From: Rhodovulum sulfidophilum DSM 1374
GTDB lineage: Bacteria; Pseudomonadota; Alphaproteobacteria; Rhodobacterales; Rhodobacteraceae
Assembly (NCBI RefSeq): GCF_001633165.1
Contig: NZ_CP015418.1
Location: 777,501 to 841,500 of the forward strand
Direction: 5' to 3'
DNA length: 64,000 bases
Part shown: in pieces, positions 52,699 to 61,954 of the stretch
Layout: each line of letters begins with the position of its first letter
How positions within the stretch are numbered: position 1 is the stretch's first letter
Made by a program: the position numbers and the translations under genes
The notes under the pieces: model-generated
Database searches by the model: none
What the model saw: only the letters and a program-made list of their open reading frames with translations
Told to the model about the DNA's origin: nothing

Positions 52699-53646
52699 AT
52701 GACGGAAACGGTGGCCATCATCGGCGCGGGTCTGATCGGCCGGTCCTGGAGCGCGCTTTTCGCCCGGGGCGGGTACGAGGTGCGGGTCTGGGACCCGGAT
52801 GCAAAGGTTCTCGACCGCTTTCGGGCCGACACCGAAACGCTCTGCGAGACACTGTCGGCCGAGGGCATGCTGGACGATCCGGCCGCAACGCTGGCCCGGG
52901 TCAGGGTCTGTCCGACGCTCGAGGAGGCCGTGGCCGAGGCTGTCCATGTGCAGGAGAACGGGCCCGAGCGGATCGAGGTCAAGCAGGAGCTTTTCGCGCG
53001 GCTCGACGCGGCCTGCCCGGAGGGGGCGGTCATCGCCTCCTCGACCTCGGCCATCGTGCCCTCCCGCTTCACCGCCGATCTGGGGGGGCGGGCCCGGTGT
53101 CTGGTCGCCCATCCGGTGAACCCGCCGCATCTGATCCCGGTTGTCGAGCTCTGTCCCGCCCCCTGGACCGCGGCGGAAACCCTCGACCGGGCCGAGGCGA
53201 TCTATGCCCGGATCGGACAGGTTCCGGTGCGCATGACCGGGGAACGCGACGGGTTCGTGCTGAACCGGCTGCAGGGCGCGCTTTTGGGCGAGGCGCTGCG
53301 GCTTCTGGGCGAAGGCGTGGTCGGCGTCGAGGGGCTCGATGCCACGATCCGGCATGGGCTCGGCCTGCGCTGGGCGCTGATGGGCCCGATCGAGACCATC
53401 GACCTGAACGCGCCGGACGGGCTTGTCGACTATGTCGCCCGCTATGGCGATTTCTATGCCGATATCGTGGCCGAGCCGCTGGGACGCGAGGTGTTCTCGG
53501 TCGAGACCGCCAGCCGGATCGCGGCGTCCTGGGCCCGGGATCGCGACCCGCAGGATATCCGCAGACGCCAGGACCGGCGCGACAGGCGGCTTGCCGCCTT
53601 GCGCCGGCACCTTGCTTCCGAAACGACCCAAACCTCAGGAGCGTAG
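52699..53646 (+). CDS. 3-hydroxyacyl-CoA dehydrogenase family (lambda-crystallin/carnitine dehydrogenase type)
   Basis: A 315-residue NAD-dependent dehydrogenase: ETVAIIGAGLIGRSWSALFA (GxGxxG), EAVHVQENGPERIEVKQELF, and catalytic VAHPVNPPHLIPVVELCPAP (His). This short form matches lambda-crystallin/L-gulonate and L-carnitine dehydrogenases, which act on free hydroxy acids rather than CoA esters. The product would be a beta-keto acid, the substrate class of the next enzyme. ATG 52699 follows GAAAGGA; the operon is tight (13 bases). Confidence 0.83.
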   Translation: MTETVAIIGAGLIGRSWSALFARGGYEVRVWDPDAKVLDRFRADTETLCETLSAEGMLDDPAATLARVRVCPTLEEAVAEAVHVQENGPERIEVKQELFARLDAACPEGAVIASSTSAIVPSRFTADLGGRARCLVAHPVNPPHLIPVVELCPAPWTAAETLDRAEAIYARIGQVPVRMTGERDGFVLNRLQGALLGEALRLLGEGVVGVEGLDATIRHGLGLRWALMGPIETIDLNAPDGLVDYVARYGDFYADIVAEPLGREVFSVETASRIAASWARDRDPQDIRRRQDRRDRRLAALRRHLASETTQTSGA

Positions 53647-53647
53647 A

Positions 53648-54577
53648 ATGGCCAAACCCCGCAAGGTGATCATCACCTGTGCCGTCACCGGCGCGATCCA
53701 CACGCCGTCAATGTCCGAGTTCCTGCCGGTCACGCCGGCCGAGATCGCGGATGCCGCGATCGGGGCCGCCAAGGCCGGCGCGGCCGTCGTGCATCTGCAT
53801 GCCCGCGACCCCGGGGACGGCCGTCCCGACCAGTCGCCCGAAGCCTTCGCGCCCTTTCTCGGGGTCATCAAGCAGGCCTCGGATTGCGTGGTGAACATCA
53901 CCACCGGCGGCGCACCGACCATGAGCATCGAGGAACGCGTGCGCCCGGCCGAGACCCACCGGCCCGAGATCGCCTCGCTCAACATGGGCAGCATGAATTT
54001 CGGGCTCTTCCCGATGCTCAAGCGCTTTCCCGATCTGAAACATCAATGGGAGCGCGACTATGTCGGCAACAAGAACATCATCTTCAACAACGCCTTCGGA
54101 CAGATCGAGTACATCCTGACGACGCTGGGACCGCTTGGCACGAAGTTCGAGTTCGAATGCTACGACACGGCCCATCTCTACAATCTCAAGCACTTCCTCG
54201 ACGAAGGCCTGGTCGAGGGACCCTTGTTCATCCAGACGGTCTTCGGCCTGATGGGCGGGATCGGCGCGCATCCCGACGATGTCATGCACATGAAGCGCAC
54301 GGCCGACCGCCTGTTCGGCGACCGGTATATCTGGTCCGTCCTCGGCGCCGGCAAGAACCAGCTTCCGATTGCCGCGATGGCGGCCGCGATGGGCGGCAAT
54401 ATCCGCGTCGGGCTCGAGGATTCGCTCTGGATCGGCCCCGGCCAGTTCGCGCAGAGCAATGCCGAGCAGGTCGCCAAGGCCTGCCAGATCATCGAGGGCC
54501 TGGGGCTCGCCCCCGCCACGCCCGACGAGGCCCGCGAGATGCTGGCCCTCAAGGGCGCGGAAAGGGTCGGCTTCTAG
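53648..54577 (+). CDS. Beta-keto acid cleavage enzyme (BKACE, DUF849)
   Basis: A 309-residue TIM-barrel enzyme of the Kce/BKACE family. Metal-binding and catalytic motifs: ITCAVTGAIHTPSMSEFLPV, VVHLHARDPGDGRPDQSPEA (the HxH zinc ligands), and VGLEDSLWIGPGQFAQSNAE (Glu ligand). BKACEs react a beta-keto acid with acetyl-CoA to give acetoacetate and a CoA ester. With a dehydrogenase just upstream, the pair resembles carnitine or beta-hydroxy acid breakdown; dehydrocarnitine is one possible substrate. Confidence 0.88.
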   Translation: MAKPRKVIITCAVTGAIHTPSMSEFLPVTPAEIADAAIGAAKAGAAVVHLHARDPGDGRPDQSPEAFAPFLGVIKQASDCVVNITTGGAPTMSIEERVRPAETHRPEIASLNMGSMNFGLFPMLKRFPDLKHQWERDYVGNKNIIFNNAFGQIEYILTTLGPLGTKFEFECYDTAHLYNLKHFLDEGLVEGPLFIQTVFGLMGGIGAHPDDVMHMKRTADRLFGDRYIWSVLGAGKNQLPIAAMAAAMGGNIRVGLEDSLWIGPGQFAQSNAEQVAKACQIIEGLGLAPATPDEAREMLALKGAERVGF

Positions 54578-54679
54578 GCTCGGTCGGGTCGGCGCCTCGG
54601 GCCAGTTCTTCGGGCGGCGCCGCGCTTCTTGCCGCGAGGCTGGACTGGCTGGCCCGGAGCATCATCTCTTCACGGTCCG

Positions 54680-55090
54680 GCAAAACGCCCTCGGACGGGA
54701 CAGGGTATGTACGGGATCTGCAACCCGAGCCGCGCCTGGCGTCGGCCCGGCGTCGAATGATCCGGCACCAGCCGGTCGAGCCCGGCCATCTGGATCAGGC
54801 TTTCGACCGGCCCGGCCGTTTGCCGAAGCGGAAGGCCGAAGAGCCCTTTCAGTGTGAGGCGTACCTGGACCGCTGCATCAGAGACCCTCTCGGACCGCCC
54901 AGGCTTACCGGTCGTTCCGGCGTGCCAGACTGTGTCGCGATCAAACCAGACAGAGAGTGCGCCTCGCTGGCGGAGCGCGAAATTGTCGTCGGACCAGTTC
55001 GTCATGTGATATCGAATGGGAGGGGGCTTCGGTATGCCGAGGATTTAACACGTTGGATTTGCTAAGTTAATCATCATTAAGGCTTTGTGC
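54680..55090 (-). mobile_element. IS5-family transposase N-terminal fragment
   Basis: From ATG 55005 on the minus strand: MTNWSDDNFALRQRGALSVW, FDRDTVW, DAAVQVRLTLKGLFGLPLRQ, then frame decay after about 100 codons. The IS end GGCTTTGTGCAACAAG lies at 55081. The catalytic part is missing. The 100 bases after BKACE (54578-54679) show nothing else. Confidence 0.7.
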
Positions 55091-55103
55091 AACAAGACCC
55101 CTT

Positions 55104-55241
55104 TTCACCTACAAATTCGCAAGCTGCCTCAAGACCTTCAGCGGTCTCACGCCCTACGAGTACATCTGCAAACTCCGGATTTCAGAGCCAGACAGATTCA
55201 ATGTCGATCCGATTCAACAGATGCCGGGACTGAACACCTAG
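55104..55241 (+). pseudogene. IS481-family transposase C-terminal fragment
   Basis: The plus strand reads FTYKFASCLKTFSGLTPYEY, ICKLRISEPDRFNVDPIQQM, PGLNT and stops: the exact C-terminal signature of IS481-family transposases. It directly abuts the IS5 end at 55081, so the two elements recombined. Only 46 codons remain. Confidence 0.75.
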
Positions 55242-55244
55242 GCG

Positions 55245-55422
55245 CTAAGCAGGCCGTGCCGTTGATGATGCTCGCGTCCATGCCGCCGGACTTCGTCGGC
55301 TACTTGTATAGCGTGGCGCTGCTCATGCCATGTGCGCGGCACAGCTCGGCGGCAGAAACGCCCTCTTCCATCTGACACAAAACGCCCATGATCTGGGCCT
55401 CGGTGAAACGAGTCTTCTTCAT
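55245..55422 (-). pseudogene. IS3-family OrfA fragment with stop
   Basis: On the minus strand: KKTRFTEAQIMGVLCQMEEG, VSAAELCRAHGMSSATLYK, then an amber codon where TGG (Trp) is expected, then SGGMDASI. It is an inactive IS3/IS407-type OrfA start. From 55423 to 55630 no gene is seen. Confidence 0.7.
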
Positions 55423-55630
55423 CGGAAGCTCCTCAGTCATCCTGACGAGAAAACTCTATCTCCCATCCACCTAAGACCGGGGGGATTACCCATCCCCGAC
55501 AGCAGGCAGGATCATTCCGGCCGCGGACACCGTCATTTCGCCCAATCAGCAGCCCTCATGTCCGAAGGGCAAGTATCCCGGTGCCGTCCCACGCCCCTGG
55601 CGCCGCCCCGTCGGCCGGTCGGCGGCCGTG

Positions 55631-57100
55631 TCAGTGCCAGTCGCGGCAGACATATTTGATTTCCATGAAGGCCTCCATGCCGCGTCGGGCGCCCTCGCGG
55701 CCGATGCCCGACTGCTTCATGCCGCCGAACGGGATCGGCGCGCCGGTGACCTTGGTCCGGTTCACCGCGACCATGCCGTATTGCAGCGCCCGCGAGACCC
55801 TGTAGATCCGGCGCGGATTCAGGCTGTGGACATAGGCGACAAGACCGAACTCGCTGTCATTGGCGCGGGCGATCACCTCGTCCTCGGTGTCGAAAGGGGT
55901 CAGCGCGGCAACCGGTCCGAACGTCTCCTCGCGCATGATCTTCGCATCATGGGGCACGTCGGTCAGCACCGTCGGCGCGTAGAACAGATCGCCCAGGGGC
56001 AGGCGCGAGCCGCCGCAGGCGAGCCTGGCCCCCTTTGCAAGGGCGTCGGCCACGTGCTCCTCCTGCTTGGCAACGGCACCTTCGTTCATCAGCGGGCCGA
56101 TATCGGGATCGTCCATGCCGCGGCCGACGGTCAGGGCCTGGGTGGCCGCGGTGAAGCGGCGGCAGAATTCGTCATAGACGGGACGCTCGACATAGATCCG
56201 GTTGGCGCCCAGGCAATCCTGCCCCGAGGTCGCGAACTTGGCCTTGATGGTCTCGGCCACGGCATGATCGAGCTCGGCGCCCGAGAAGACGATCACCGGG
56301 GCATGGCCGCCCAGCTCCAGCACCAGCCGTTTCACGGTGGCGGCCGATTGGCGGTAAAGCAGCCGGCCGATCTCGGTCGAGCCGGTGAAGGACAGGGCCC
56401 GCACGCGGGGGTCCTCGGTCCAGGGGCCGACGATGGTGGCGGCATCGCCGGTCACGACATTGAAGACCCCGGGCGGCACGCCCGCGCGCGCGGCCAGTTC
56501 GGCCAGCGCCAGGGCCGAATGCGGCGTCTCGGCGGAGGGATGCGCCAGTACCGAACAGCCCGCCGCCAGCGCCGCCGCGGCCTTGCGGGTCAGCATCGCC
56601 GCCGGGAAGTTCCAGGGCGTGATCAGCGCCACCACGCCGACGGGTTCCAGCCAGAGCTCGACCTCGGCATCGGGCAGATGCGAGGTGACGCCCTCGATAT
56701 TGGGGCGCTTGGCCTCCTCGGCGTAGAATTCGATGAAGGAGGCGGCATAGTCGATCTCGCCGCGGGCCTCGGACAGCGGCTTGCCCTGTTCGACGGTCAT
56801 GATCCGGGCCAGATCCTCGCGCGCCTCGGTGACCAACTCGAACCAGCGGCGCAGGATCGCCGACCGGTCCTGGGGCAGGGTCCCGGCCCAGACGGGAAAG
56901 GCGGTCTGGGCACTGTCGATGGCGGCGCGGGACTGCTCGGCGGACATCGCGGCGACGCTGCCCAACACTGCGCCGTCGGCGGGGTCGCGGACCTCGAACC
57001 GGCTCTCGGAGCAGACCCAGTCCCCGCCGATACGGGACCTGTCGCGCAGCAGGTCGCGGTCGGAAAGCCCGGTCCGGTCGGCGATGGTATTCCCTGTCAT
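55631..57100 (-). CDS. NAD(P)-dependent succinate-semialdehyde/aldehyde dehydrogenase
   Basis: A 489-residue aldehyde dehydrogenase of the GabD type: LITPWNFPAAMLTRKAAAAL (cofactor site), VLELGGHAPVIVFSGAELDH (catalytic Glu), and SGQDCLGANRIYVERP (catalytic Cys). The end (KQSGIGREGARRGMEAFMEI) matches GabD. It shares strand and direction with the Tct transporter and an amidohydrolase, so it probably oxidises a semialdehyde in the breakdown of the compound they import. It may be controlled by the GntR regulator at 61256. Confidence 0.88.
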   Translation of the reverse strand: MTGNTIADRTGLSDRDLLRDRSRIGGDWVCSESRFEVRDPADGAVLGSVAAMSAEQSRAAIDSAQTAFPVWAGTLPQDRSAILRRWFELVTEAREDLARIMTVEQGKPLSEARGEIDYAASFIEFYAEEAKRPNIEGVTSHLPDAEVELWLEPVGVVALITPWNFPAAMLTRKAAAALAAGCSVLAHPSAETPHSALALAELAARAGVPPGVFNVVTGDAATIVGPWTEDPRVRALSFTGSTEIGRLLYRQSAATVKRLVLELGGHAPVIVFSGAELDHAVAETIKAKFATSGQDCLGANRIYVERPVYDEFCRRFTAATQALTVGRGMDDPDIGPLMNEGAVAKQEEHVADALAKGARLACGGSRLPLGDLFYAPTVLTDVPHDAKIMREETFGPVAALTPFDTEDEVIARANDSEFGLVAYVHSLNPRRIYRVSRALQYGMVAVNRTKVTGAPIPFGGMKQSGIGREGARRGMEAFMEIKYVCRDWH

Positions 57101-57241
57101 GCGAGTTCTCCTTTCCCGCCAAGCCTCGCATGCAAGGCCGCGTCGAGAAACCCTTGACCTGCGAAGGGCGGACCCTAGCGCGCGGCGACTGCGCCGCCGG
57201 GACAGGGCGCGGACGGGACAGGAACGGAGGGTGGGCTAACC

Positions 57242-58747
57242 TTACCCGGCGCGGCGCGCCCCGCGCAGCATCCGGGCGAGCTGGCGCAGGAGCGCGATGC
57301 TCCAGAGACCGATGGTCAGCGCGCCCAGCACGGCCGAGGCGGGCCGCTCGAAGAAGCCCGCAAGCGAGCCCTGGGTGCTGATCAGCGACTGCATCAGGTT
57401 CTGCTCGACGATCCGGCCCATCACGATGCCGAGGACCGCGGGCGCCAGCGGCAGACCGGCCGCGTTCATGCCCACCGCCAGCGCGCCCAGCCCCAGCATG
57501 ACCAGAAGCCCCGACATGTCGTTGTTGATGGCAAAGGCGCCGAGGCAGGCCAGCACCAGCAGCGTGGGCGCGATCACCGCGGTCGGGACCCTCAGCACCA
57601 GCCCCGCCATCCGGATCGCGATCCAGCCGAAGGGCAGCAGCATCAGGTTCGCGAGGAAGAAGACCAGAAACACCGCATAGACGATCTGTCCGTTCTCGAC
57701 GAAGACCATCGGCCCGGGATTGACGCCCTTGAGGTACAGCACGCCGATGGCGATGGCGGTGATGGTGTCGCCCGGAATGGCGAAGACCAGCGCCGGGATC
57801 CAGGCCCCCGCAAGCGCTGCGTTATTGGCCGAACCACCGGCGACGATGGGCTCGATATGGCCCTTGCCCCATTTCTCGGGCTCGCGCGTCGCCCGGCGGG
57901 TGACGGCGACCGAGATCCAGGCCGCGATATCGGCCCCCGCCCCCGGCAGCGAGCCGATGGCCGTGCCCATGACCGAGCCGCGCAGGCTGGGCCACCAGTG
58001 ACGCCGCCCGGCCCGCGCGATCTTCATCAGCGCCGATCCGGGCTCGGCCTCGGGCAGCTGGTGGCGCGGGCTGCGGTCGGACAGCAGCCGCAGGATCTCG
58101 GGCAGGGCGAACATGCCGATCAGCGCGGGAATGAAGGAAATCCCCTCCAGCAGCGCCCAGGACCCGAAGGTGAAGCGCGGATAGCCGGTGGTGTAATCCA
58201 TGCCGACGCAGGCGATCAGCAGGCCGATCATCAGCGCGCCCATCCCCTTGAGCAGGTCGTCGCCCGCCACCAGCACGGCACAGCTGAGCCCCAGACAGCC
58301 CAACCAGAAGAATTCGAAGCTGGAAAAGCTCAGCGCGAAATCGGCCAGAAGCGGGGCGGCGGCAATCAGGATCACGGTGCCGATCACGCCGCCGATCATG
58401 CCGAAGACCGCCGAGGCGCCGATGACGAAGCCCGCCTCGCCCTTCCGGACCAGCGCATTGGCATCGGTCATGTAGGCGGCCGAGGCAGGCGTGCCGGGGA
58501 TGCGCAGAAGCGCGCCCGGAATGTCGCCCGCGAAGATCGACATCGCCGCCGCCGAGACGATCGAGGCAATGGCCGCGACCGGCGACAACAGGAAGGTGAT
58601 CGGGATCAGCAGCGCCACCGCCATGGTCGCGGTCAGCCCCGGCAGCGCGCCCACGACGAAACCGAAGAACGAGGCGATCACGATCGACAGGATCGTGTCG
58701 GGAGTGGCGATCAGCGCCATCGCTCCGATCAGGTCGCCCGCCATCAC
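57242..58747 (-). CDS. tctA: Tripartite tricarboxylate transporter large permease TctA
   Basis: A 501-residue membrane protein with about 12 helices and the TctA signature FVVGALPGLTATMAVALLIP, and IPGTPASAAYMTDANALVRK. It is the channel subunit of a proton/sodium-coupled TTT system working with TctB (four-base overlap) and the binding protein TctC. Confidence 0.93.
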   Translation of the reverse strand: MMAGDLIGAMALIATPDTILSIVIASFFGFVVGALPGLTATMAVALLIPITFLLSPVAAIASIVSAAAMSIFAGDIPGALLRIPGTPASAAYMTDANALVRKGEAGFVIGASAVFGMIGGVIGTVILIAAAPLLADFALSFSSFEFFWLGCLGLSCAVLVAGDDLLKGMGALMIGLLIACVGMDYTTGYPRFTFGSWALLEGISFIPALIGMFALPEILRLLSDRSPRHQLPEAEPGSALMKIARAGRRHWWPSLRGSVMGTAIGSLPGAGADIAAWISVAVTRRATREPEKWGKGHIEPIVAGGSANNAALAGAWIPALVFAIPGDTITAIAIGVLYLKGVNPGPMVFVENGQIVYAVFLVFFLANLMLLPFGWIAIRMAGLVLRVPTAVIAPTLLVLACLGAFAINNDMSGLLVMLGLGALAVGMNAAGLPLAPAVLGIVMGRIVEQNLMQSLISTQGSLAGFFERPASAVLGALTIGLWSIALLRQLARMLRGARRAG

Positions 58748-59217
58748 AGCACTCCCGTCAGCGGCCCCGAGGGCAGCGGCACCCGCAGCAGCACCCGGAA
58801 GATCAGATCGAAGGCGACGGTCAGCCCGACGGCCAGCGTCAGCGACAGGACCGGGCGGCGATAGACCGCCAGCAGCCCCGAGATCAGGATGGCGAAGACG
58901 AGGATCTGGCTGCCCAGCCGCTCGGCCAGAAAGACCACGGCCAGCACCGAGGCCACTATATAGAGTGTCGCCAGCAGGGCGCGGCGGATCTCGCCATTGC
59001 TGGGCAGGTCCAAGAGGGCGGGCAGCCCGCCTGCCGCCCGCGCCCCGCGCAGAACGAGGCCCCCGCCGAACAGCACCAGCCCGATGCCGATGAGGCGTGG
59101 AAACAGGTCGGGGCCGTAGATCTGGCCCGCGACCCGCGGGAAGCCCGCAACATACCAGATCACCGCGCCGCCCAGCGCCGCCAGCAGCGCCCCGGCCAAT
59201 GCGTCATGGATCCGCAT
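58744..59217 (-). CDS. tctB: Tripartite tricarboxylate transporter small permease TctB
   Basis: A 157-residue protein with four helices, typical of TctB. The first helix begins after MRIHDALAGALLAALGGAVI, and the region GPDLFPRLIGIGLVLFGGGL is conserved in the family. It lies between tctC and tctA on the minus strand. Confidence 0.9.
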   Translation of the reverse strand: MRIHDALAGALLAALGGAVIWYVAGFPRVAGQIYGPDLFPRLIGIGLVLFGGGLVLRGARAAGGLPALLDLPSNGEIRRALLATLYIVASVLAVVFLAERLGSQILVFAILISGLLAVYRRPVLSLTLAVGLTVAFDLIFRVLLRVPLPSGPLTGVL

Positions 59218-59235
59218 CGCGTCGCCCTTCCCGGC

Positions 59236-60189
59236 TCAGTCGTTCAGCCGGTCGAAGATGGCCTGCATCTTGGCCAGATCCTCGGCCATGAAGGCCTCGA
59301 ATTCGGGACCGGGCCGCCAGACATGCTTGAAGCCGCGCTCTTCGAGGGTGGCCACGAAACCGTCGCAGTTGGCGGCCTTCTCGACGGCGGCGCTCAGCAC
59401 CTCCAGCGCGGCCGGATCCATGTCCTTCGGTCCGGTCACGCCGTGCCAGAGCCCGTAGGTATAGTCGATGCCCTGCTCCTGCAGCGTCGGCACCTCGGGG
59501 AAGATCGCCACCCGCTCGGCCGCCATGGTCGCCAGCGGCCGCAGCTTGCCCGCCTCGATCAGCGCGCGGGCCTCGACCAGCGAGGCGGTCGAGAAGTCGC
59601 TATTGCCCGCGGCGACGTCGAGATGGCCCTTGGTGCCGCCCTGGGTCGGCACCCAGATCACCTGATCGGGCGCCATGTCCAGCGCGAACATGAGCCCGAG
59701 GAACCCCGCATGCCAGCTTGCCCCCGGCGCGGCGCCGGTGCCCTTGATGGTGGCGGGATTGTCGCGGATCGCGGTCACCAGATCGCCCATCGTCCGGTAG
59801 GGCGCATCGGCCGCGACGGTGACGCTGCCCGGCAGCTCGTTGGTCTGGCCAAGCGCGGTCATGTCGGCATGGGTCAGATCGGTCAGCCCCTGCGGCTTGT
59901 AAAGCGAGATGTCCGAGGCGATCAGCCCGATGGTGTAGCCGTCAGGCCGGGCATGGGCGATGGCGGTCTGCCCCGGAATGCCGCCGCCGCCCGCGCGGTT
60001 GACCACATTGACCGGCTGGCCCAGTTCCTTTTCCAGCTCGACCGCCAGCGTCCGCGCCACGATATCGGTGCCGCCGCCCGCCGGATAGGGCACGATCAGC
60101 TGCACCGGCCGGTCGGGAAACTCGGCCCAGGCCGCCCCCGCCGCCAATGTCAGCGAAAGCCCCGCGATCAGTGCCTTTGTCCTGGTCAT
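59236..60189 (-). CDS. tctC: Tripartite tricarboxylate transporter binding protein TctC (Bug family)
   Basis: A 317-residue Bug-type periplasmic protein. Signal peptide MTRTKALIAGLSLTLAAGAA ends at AWA; then FPDRPVQLIVPYPAGGGTDI, the family ligand loop, and NVVNRAGGGGIPGQTAIAHA. It captures a carboxylic acid for TctAB; the ligand cannot be read from sequence. Confidence 0.92.
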   Translation of the reverse strand: MTRTKALIAGLSLTLAAGAAWAEFPDRPVQLIVPYPAGGGTDIVARTLAVELEKELGQPVNVVNRAGGGGIPGQTAIAHARPDGYTIGLIASDISLYKPQGLTDLTHADMTALGQTNELPGSVTVAADAPYRTMGDLVTAIRDNPATIKGTGAAPGASWHAGFLGLMFALDMAPDQVIWVPTQGGTKGHLDVAAGNSDFSTASLVEARALIEAGKLRPLATMAAERVAIFPEVPTLQEQGIDYTYGLWHGVTGPKDMDPAALEVLSAAVEKAANCDGFVATLEERGFKHVWRPGPEFEAFMAEDLAKMQAIFDRLND

Positions 60190-60208
60190 GTCCTTGTCCT
60201 CCCTCGTT

Positions 60209-61150
60209 TCAAGTCAGTCCGGGCAGGTCGAGCCCGTAGGTATCGGCGGCCGTCCCGGCAAAGAAGGCCCGGCGGTCGGCCTCGGGCAGATCCGAGGTCA
60301 CGGCCATGAAATCCGCGATCAGGTCGGGAAAGCTGCGGAACATGCCGTCGACCGGCATGTTGCTGGCAAACATCGCCCGCCCGGCGCCGAAGGTCTCGAT
60401 GCAGGTCAGGATCACCTCGCGCTGCGCCTCGGTGGTCCAGGCCTCGCCCGGCACGCCAAGGCCGCTGACCTTGATCCGGATATTGGGCCGGGCCGCCGCG
60501 ACCGAAAGCGCACGGCGCCACTGGGCCAGCACCGCCGGATCACGGCTGCCGGGCACGCCGGCATGGTTGATCACGATCATCGTGTCGGGAAAGTCGCGGG
60601 CCAGTTCGGCCGCGTCGGGCAGGTGCCAGAACGGCGTCTGCAGCTCGAAATGCAGGCCATGGGCGGCAAGCCCGGCATAGCCGCGGCGGAAGTCGGGGCA
60701 GCGCATCGAACCCGGCAGCGCGTGGCCCTCGTGCCAGTCGGCGGCGCGGGCGAAGGCCCTGGGCTTGTGACGAAGCGAACGGACCAGCGGAAAGGCGGCC
60801 TGCGCCGCGATCAGGTCCTGCGCCTCGGGGCGGTCCAGCCAGACCTGTGCGGTCATTGCCGCGGGAAAGCCGGTTTTCGCATGCAGATCGGCGATCCAGC
60901 GGGCCTCGCCCAGCGGATCCTCGGGGGTCCATTCGGCCTCCATGTGGATGGCGGCGGCGATGGTCCAGGGCCGGGTCGCGGCACGGTAATCGGCGGGCAG
61001 GTAGTTCCGCTTGACCGCGGAATAATCGCCATAGCGATGCGGGTGCAGCACGTCCTCGGCCAGCCATGGATGCTTGCCAAGCGACAGATCCCACATGTGG
61101 CAATGGGCATCGACGATCTGAACCGTCTCGGCTCCGGCGCGGCGTGTCAT
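60209..61150 (-). CDS. Amidohydrolase-family lactonase (COG3618)
   Basis: A 313-residue metal-dependent hydrolase: IVDAHCHMWDLSLGKHPWLA (HxH metal site), IAAAIHMEAEWTPEDPLGEA, TMIVINHAGVPGSRDP (His ligand), FASNMPVDGMFRSFPDL (Asp region). It resembles 2-pyrone-4,6-dicarboxylate and sugar lactone hydrolases, although the metal-site Asp is replaced by Asn in ASNMPVD as in LigI-like members. ATG 61150 follows GGAGGAG. It heads the minus-strand operon with tctCBA and the aldehyde dehydrogenase. Confidence 0.85.
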   Translation of the reverse strand: MTRRAGAETVQIVDAHCHMWDLSLGKHPWLAEDVLHPHRYGDYSAVKRNYLPADYRAATRPWTIAAAIHMEAEWTPEDPLGEARWIADLHAKTGFPAAMTAQVWLDRPEAQDLIAAQAAFPLVRSLRHKPRAFARAADWHEGHALPGSMRCPDFRRGYAGLAAHGLHFELQTPFWHLPDAAELARDFPDTMIVINHAGVPGSRDPAVLAQWRRALSVAAARPNIRIKVSGLGVPGEAWTTEAQREVILTCIETFGAGRAMFASNMPVDGMFRSFPDLIADFMAVTSDLPEADRRAFFAGTAADTYGLDLPGLT

Positions 61151-61255
61151 GGCTCCTCCCTCGGCACGTCTCGGGAGGAGATTTGCATGCAATATTGGAA
61201 TAATGTCAAAGAAATTTCACGGAAACCGCAATATTTCTTAACTCTTGCATGCAGA
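61151..61255. promoter_or_regulatory. Promoter with two TTGCATGCA operators (amidohydrolase operon)
   Basis: TTGCATGCAA at 61183-61192 and TTGCATGCAG at 61245-61254 flank an AT-rich stretch upstream of the amidohydrolase gene. They are 62 bases apart (about six helical turns) and match the sites beyond the regulator gene, so the GntR protein probably binds both. Confidence 0.65.
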
Positions 61256-61954
61256 TCAGTGGTTTGGGGTCGCCGCCTCAAGGGCGTGTCGCGCGACTTT
61301 CCAACCGGCGCGATGGTGCGCGCGAAGCAACTCCCTCAGAAGGGGACCTTCGCGCCGCTGCAACGCGTCGAGGATCTGGGCATGTTCCTGAACCGCCCGC
61401 GCCCAGCGGCCGTGATCGCGGTTGCCCGCGAAGCGGAACCGACGGATCCGCGCGCTTTCGCTGGCATAGACCCGCGACAGCGCCTCGTTCTGCGCGGCGT
61501 CGATGATCTTCTGATGGATCGCCTGGTTGATGTGGAAATACTCCATCAATGCCCGGCGCCCGAAGGCCTCGCCCATCCGCGCGTCAAGCTCGGCGATTTC
61601 CTCGATCATTTCGGGCGTTGCATGCTCGACCGCACGCTCGGCGCCGATGCTTTCCAGCCCGATCAGGATTTCCAGGGAATCCTCGACATCCTCGGGCGAC
61701 AGCCGCACCACGGTGGCCCCGGCATTGGGTCGGATCGATACCAGCCCCTCGCCGTCGAGGATCTTGAACGCCTCGCGCAGCGGCGTGCGCGAAATCCCCA
61801 GCCGCTCGGTCAGCACACGCTCGTTGATCCGTTCGCCGGGCGGGATCTCGCCGCTGACGATCAGGTCCCGGATGAATTGCGTCACCAGGATCGAGCGCTG
61901 ACCCCGCGGCCAGGCCGCAACTTCCTCCGACATCGCCTGCCACTTGTCCCCCAC
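61256..61954 (-). CDS. GntR-family regulator (FCD type)
   Basis: A 232-residue repressor-like protein: winged helix PPGERINERVLTERLGISRT, PLREAFKILDGEGLVSIRPN; then an FCD domain (IEEIAELDARMGEAFGRRAL, FHINQAIHQKIIDAAQNEAL with its metal-site His). The longest frame starts at ATG 61975 inside an operator; GTG 61954, six bases after GGAGG, is preferred, and ATG 61933 is possible. It lies between the TctABC/amidohydrolase operon and a divergent oxidoreductase-TRAP operon, and TTGCATGCAA sites flank it on both sides. Confidence 0.85.
   Translation of the reverse strand: MGDKWQAMSEEVAAWPRGQRSILVTQFIRDLIVSGEIPPGERINERVLTERLGISRTPLREAFKILDGEGLVSIRPNAGATVVRLSPEDVEDSLEILIGLESIGAERAVEHATPEMIEEIAELDARMGEAFGRRALMEYFHINQAIHQKIIDAAQNEALSRVYASESARIRRFRFAGNRDHGRWARAVQEHAQILDALQRREGPLLRELLRAHHRAGWKVARHALEAATPNH

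Noticed and set aside
49302..53072. A 1256-codon open frame on the minus strand
   Set aside because: It is the antisense of livH, livMGF and the dehydrogenase. High GC removes stops; its translation is a run of Arg/Gly/Asp/His with no domain, and the plus strand has clear families.
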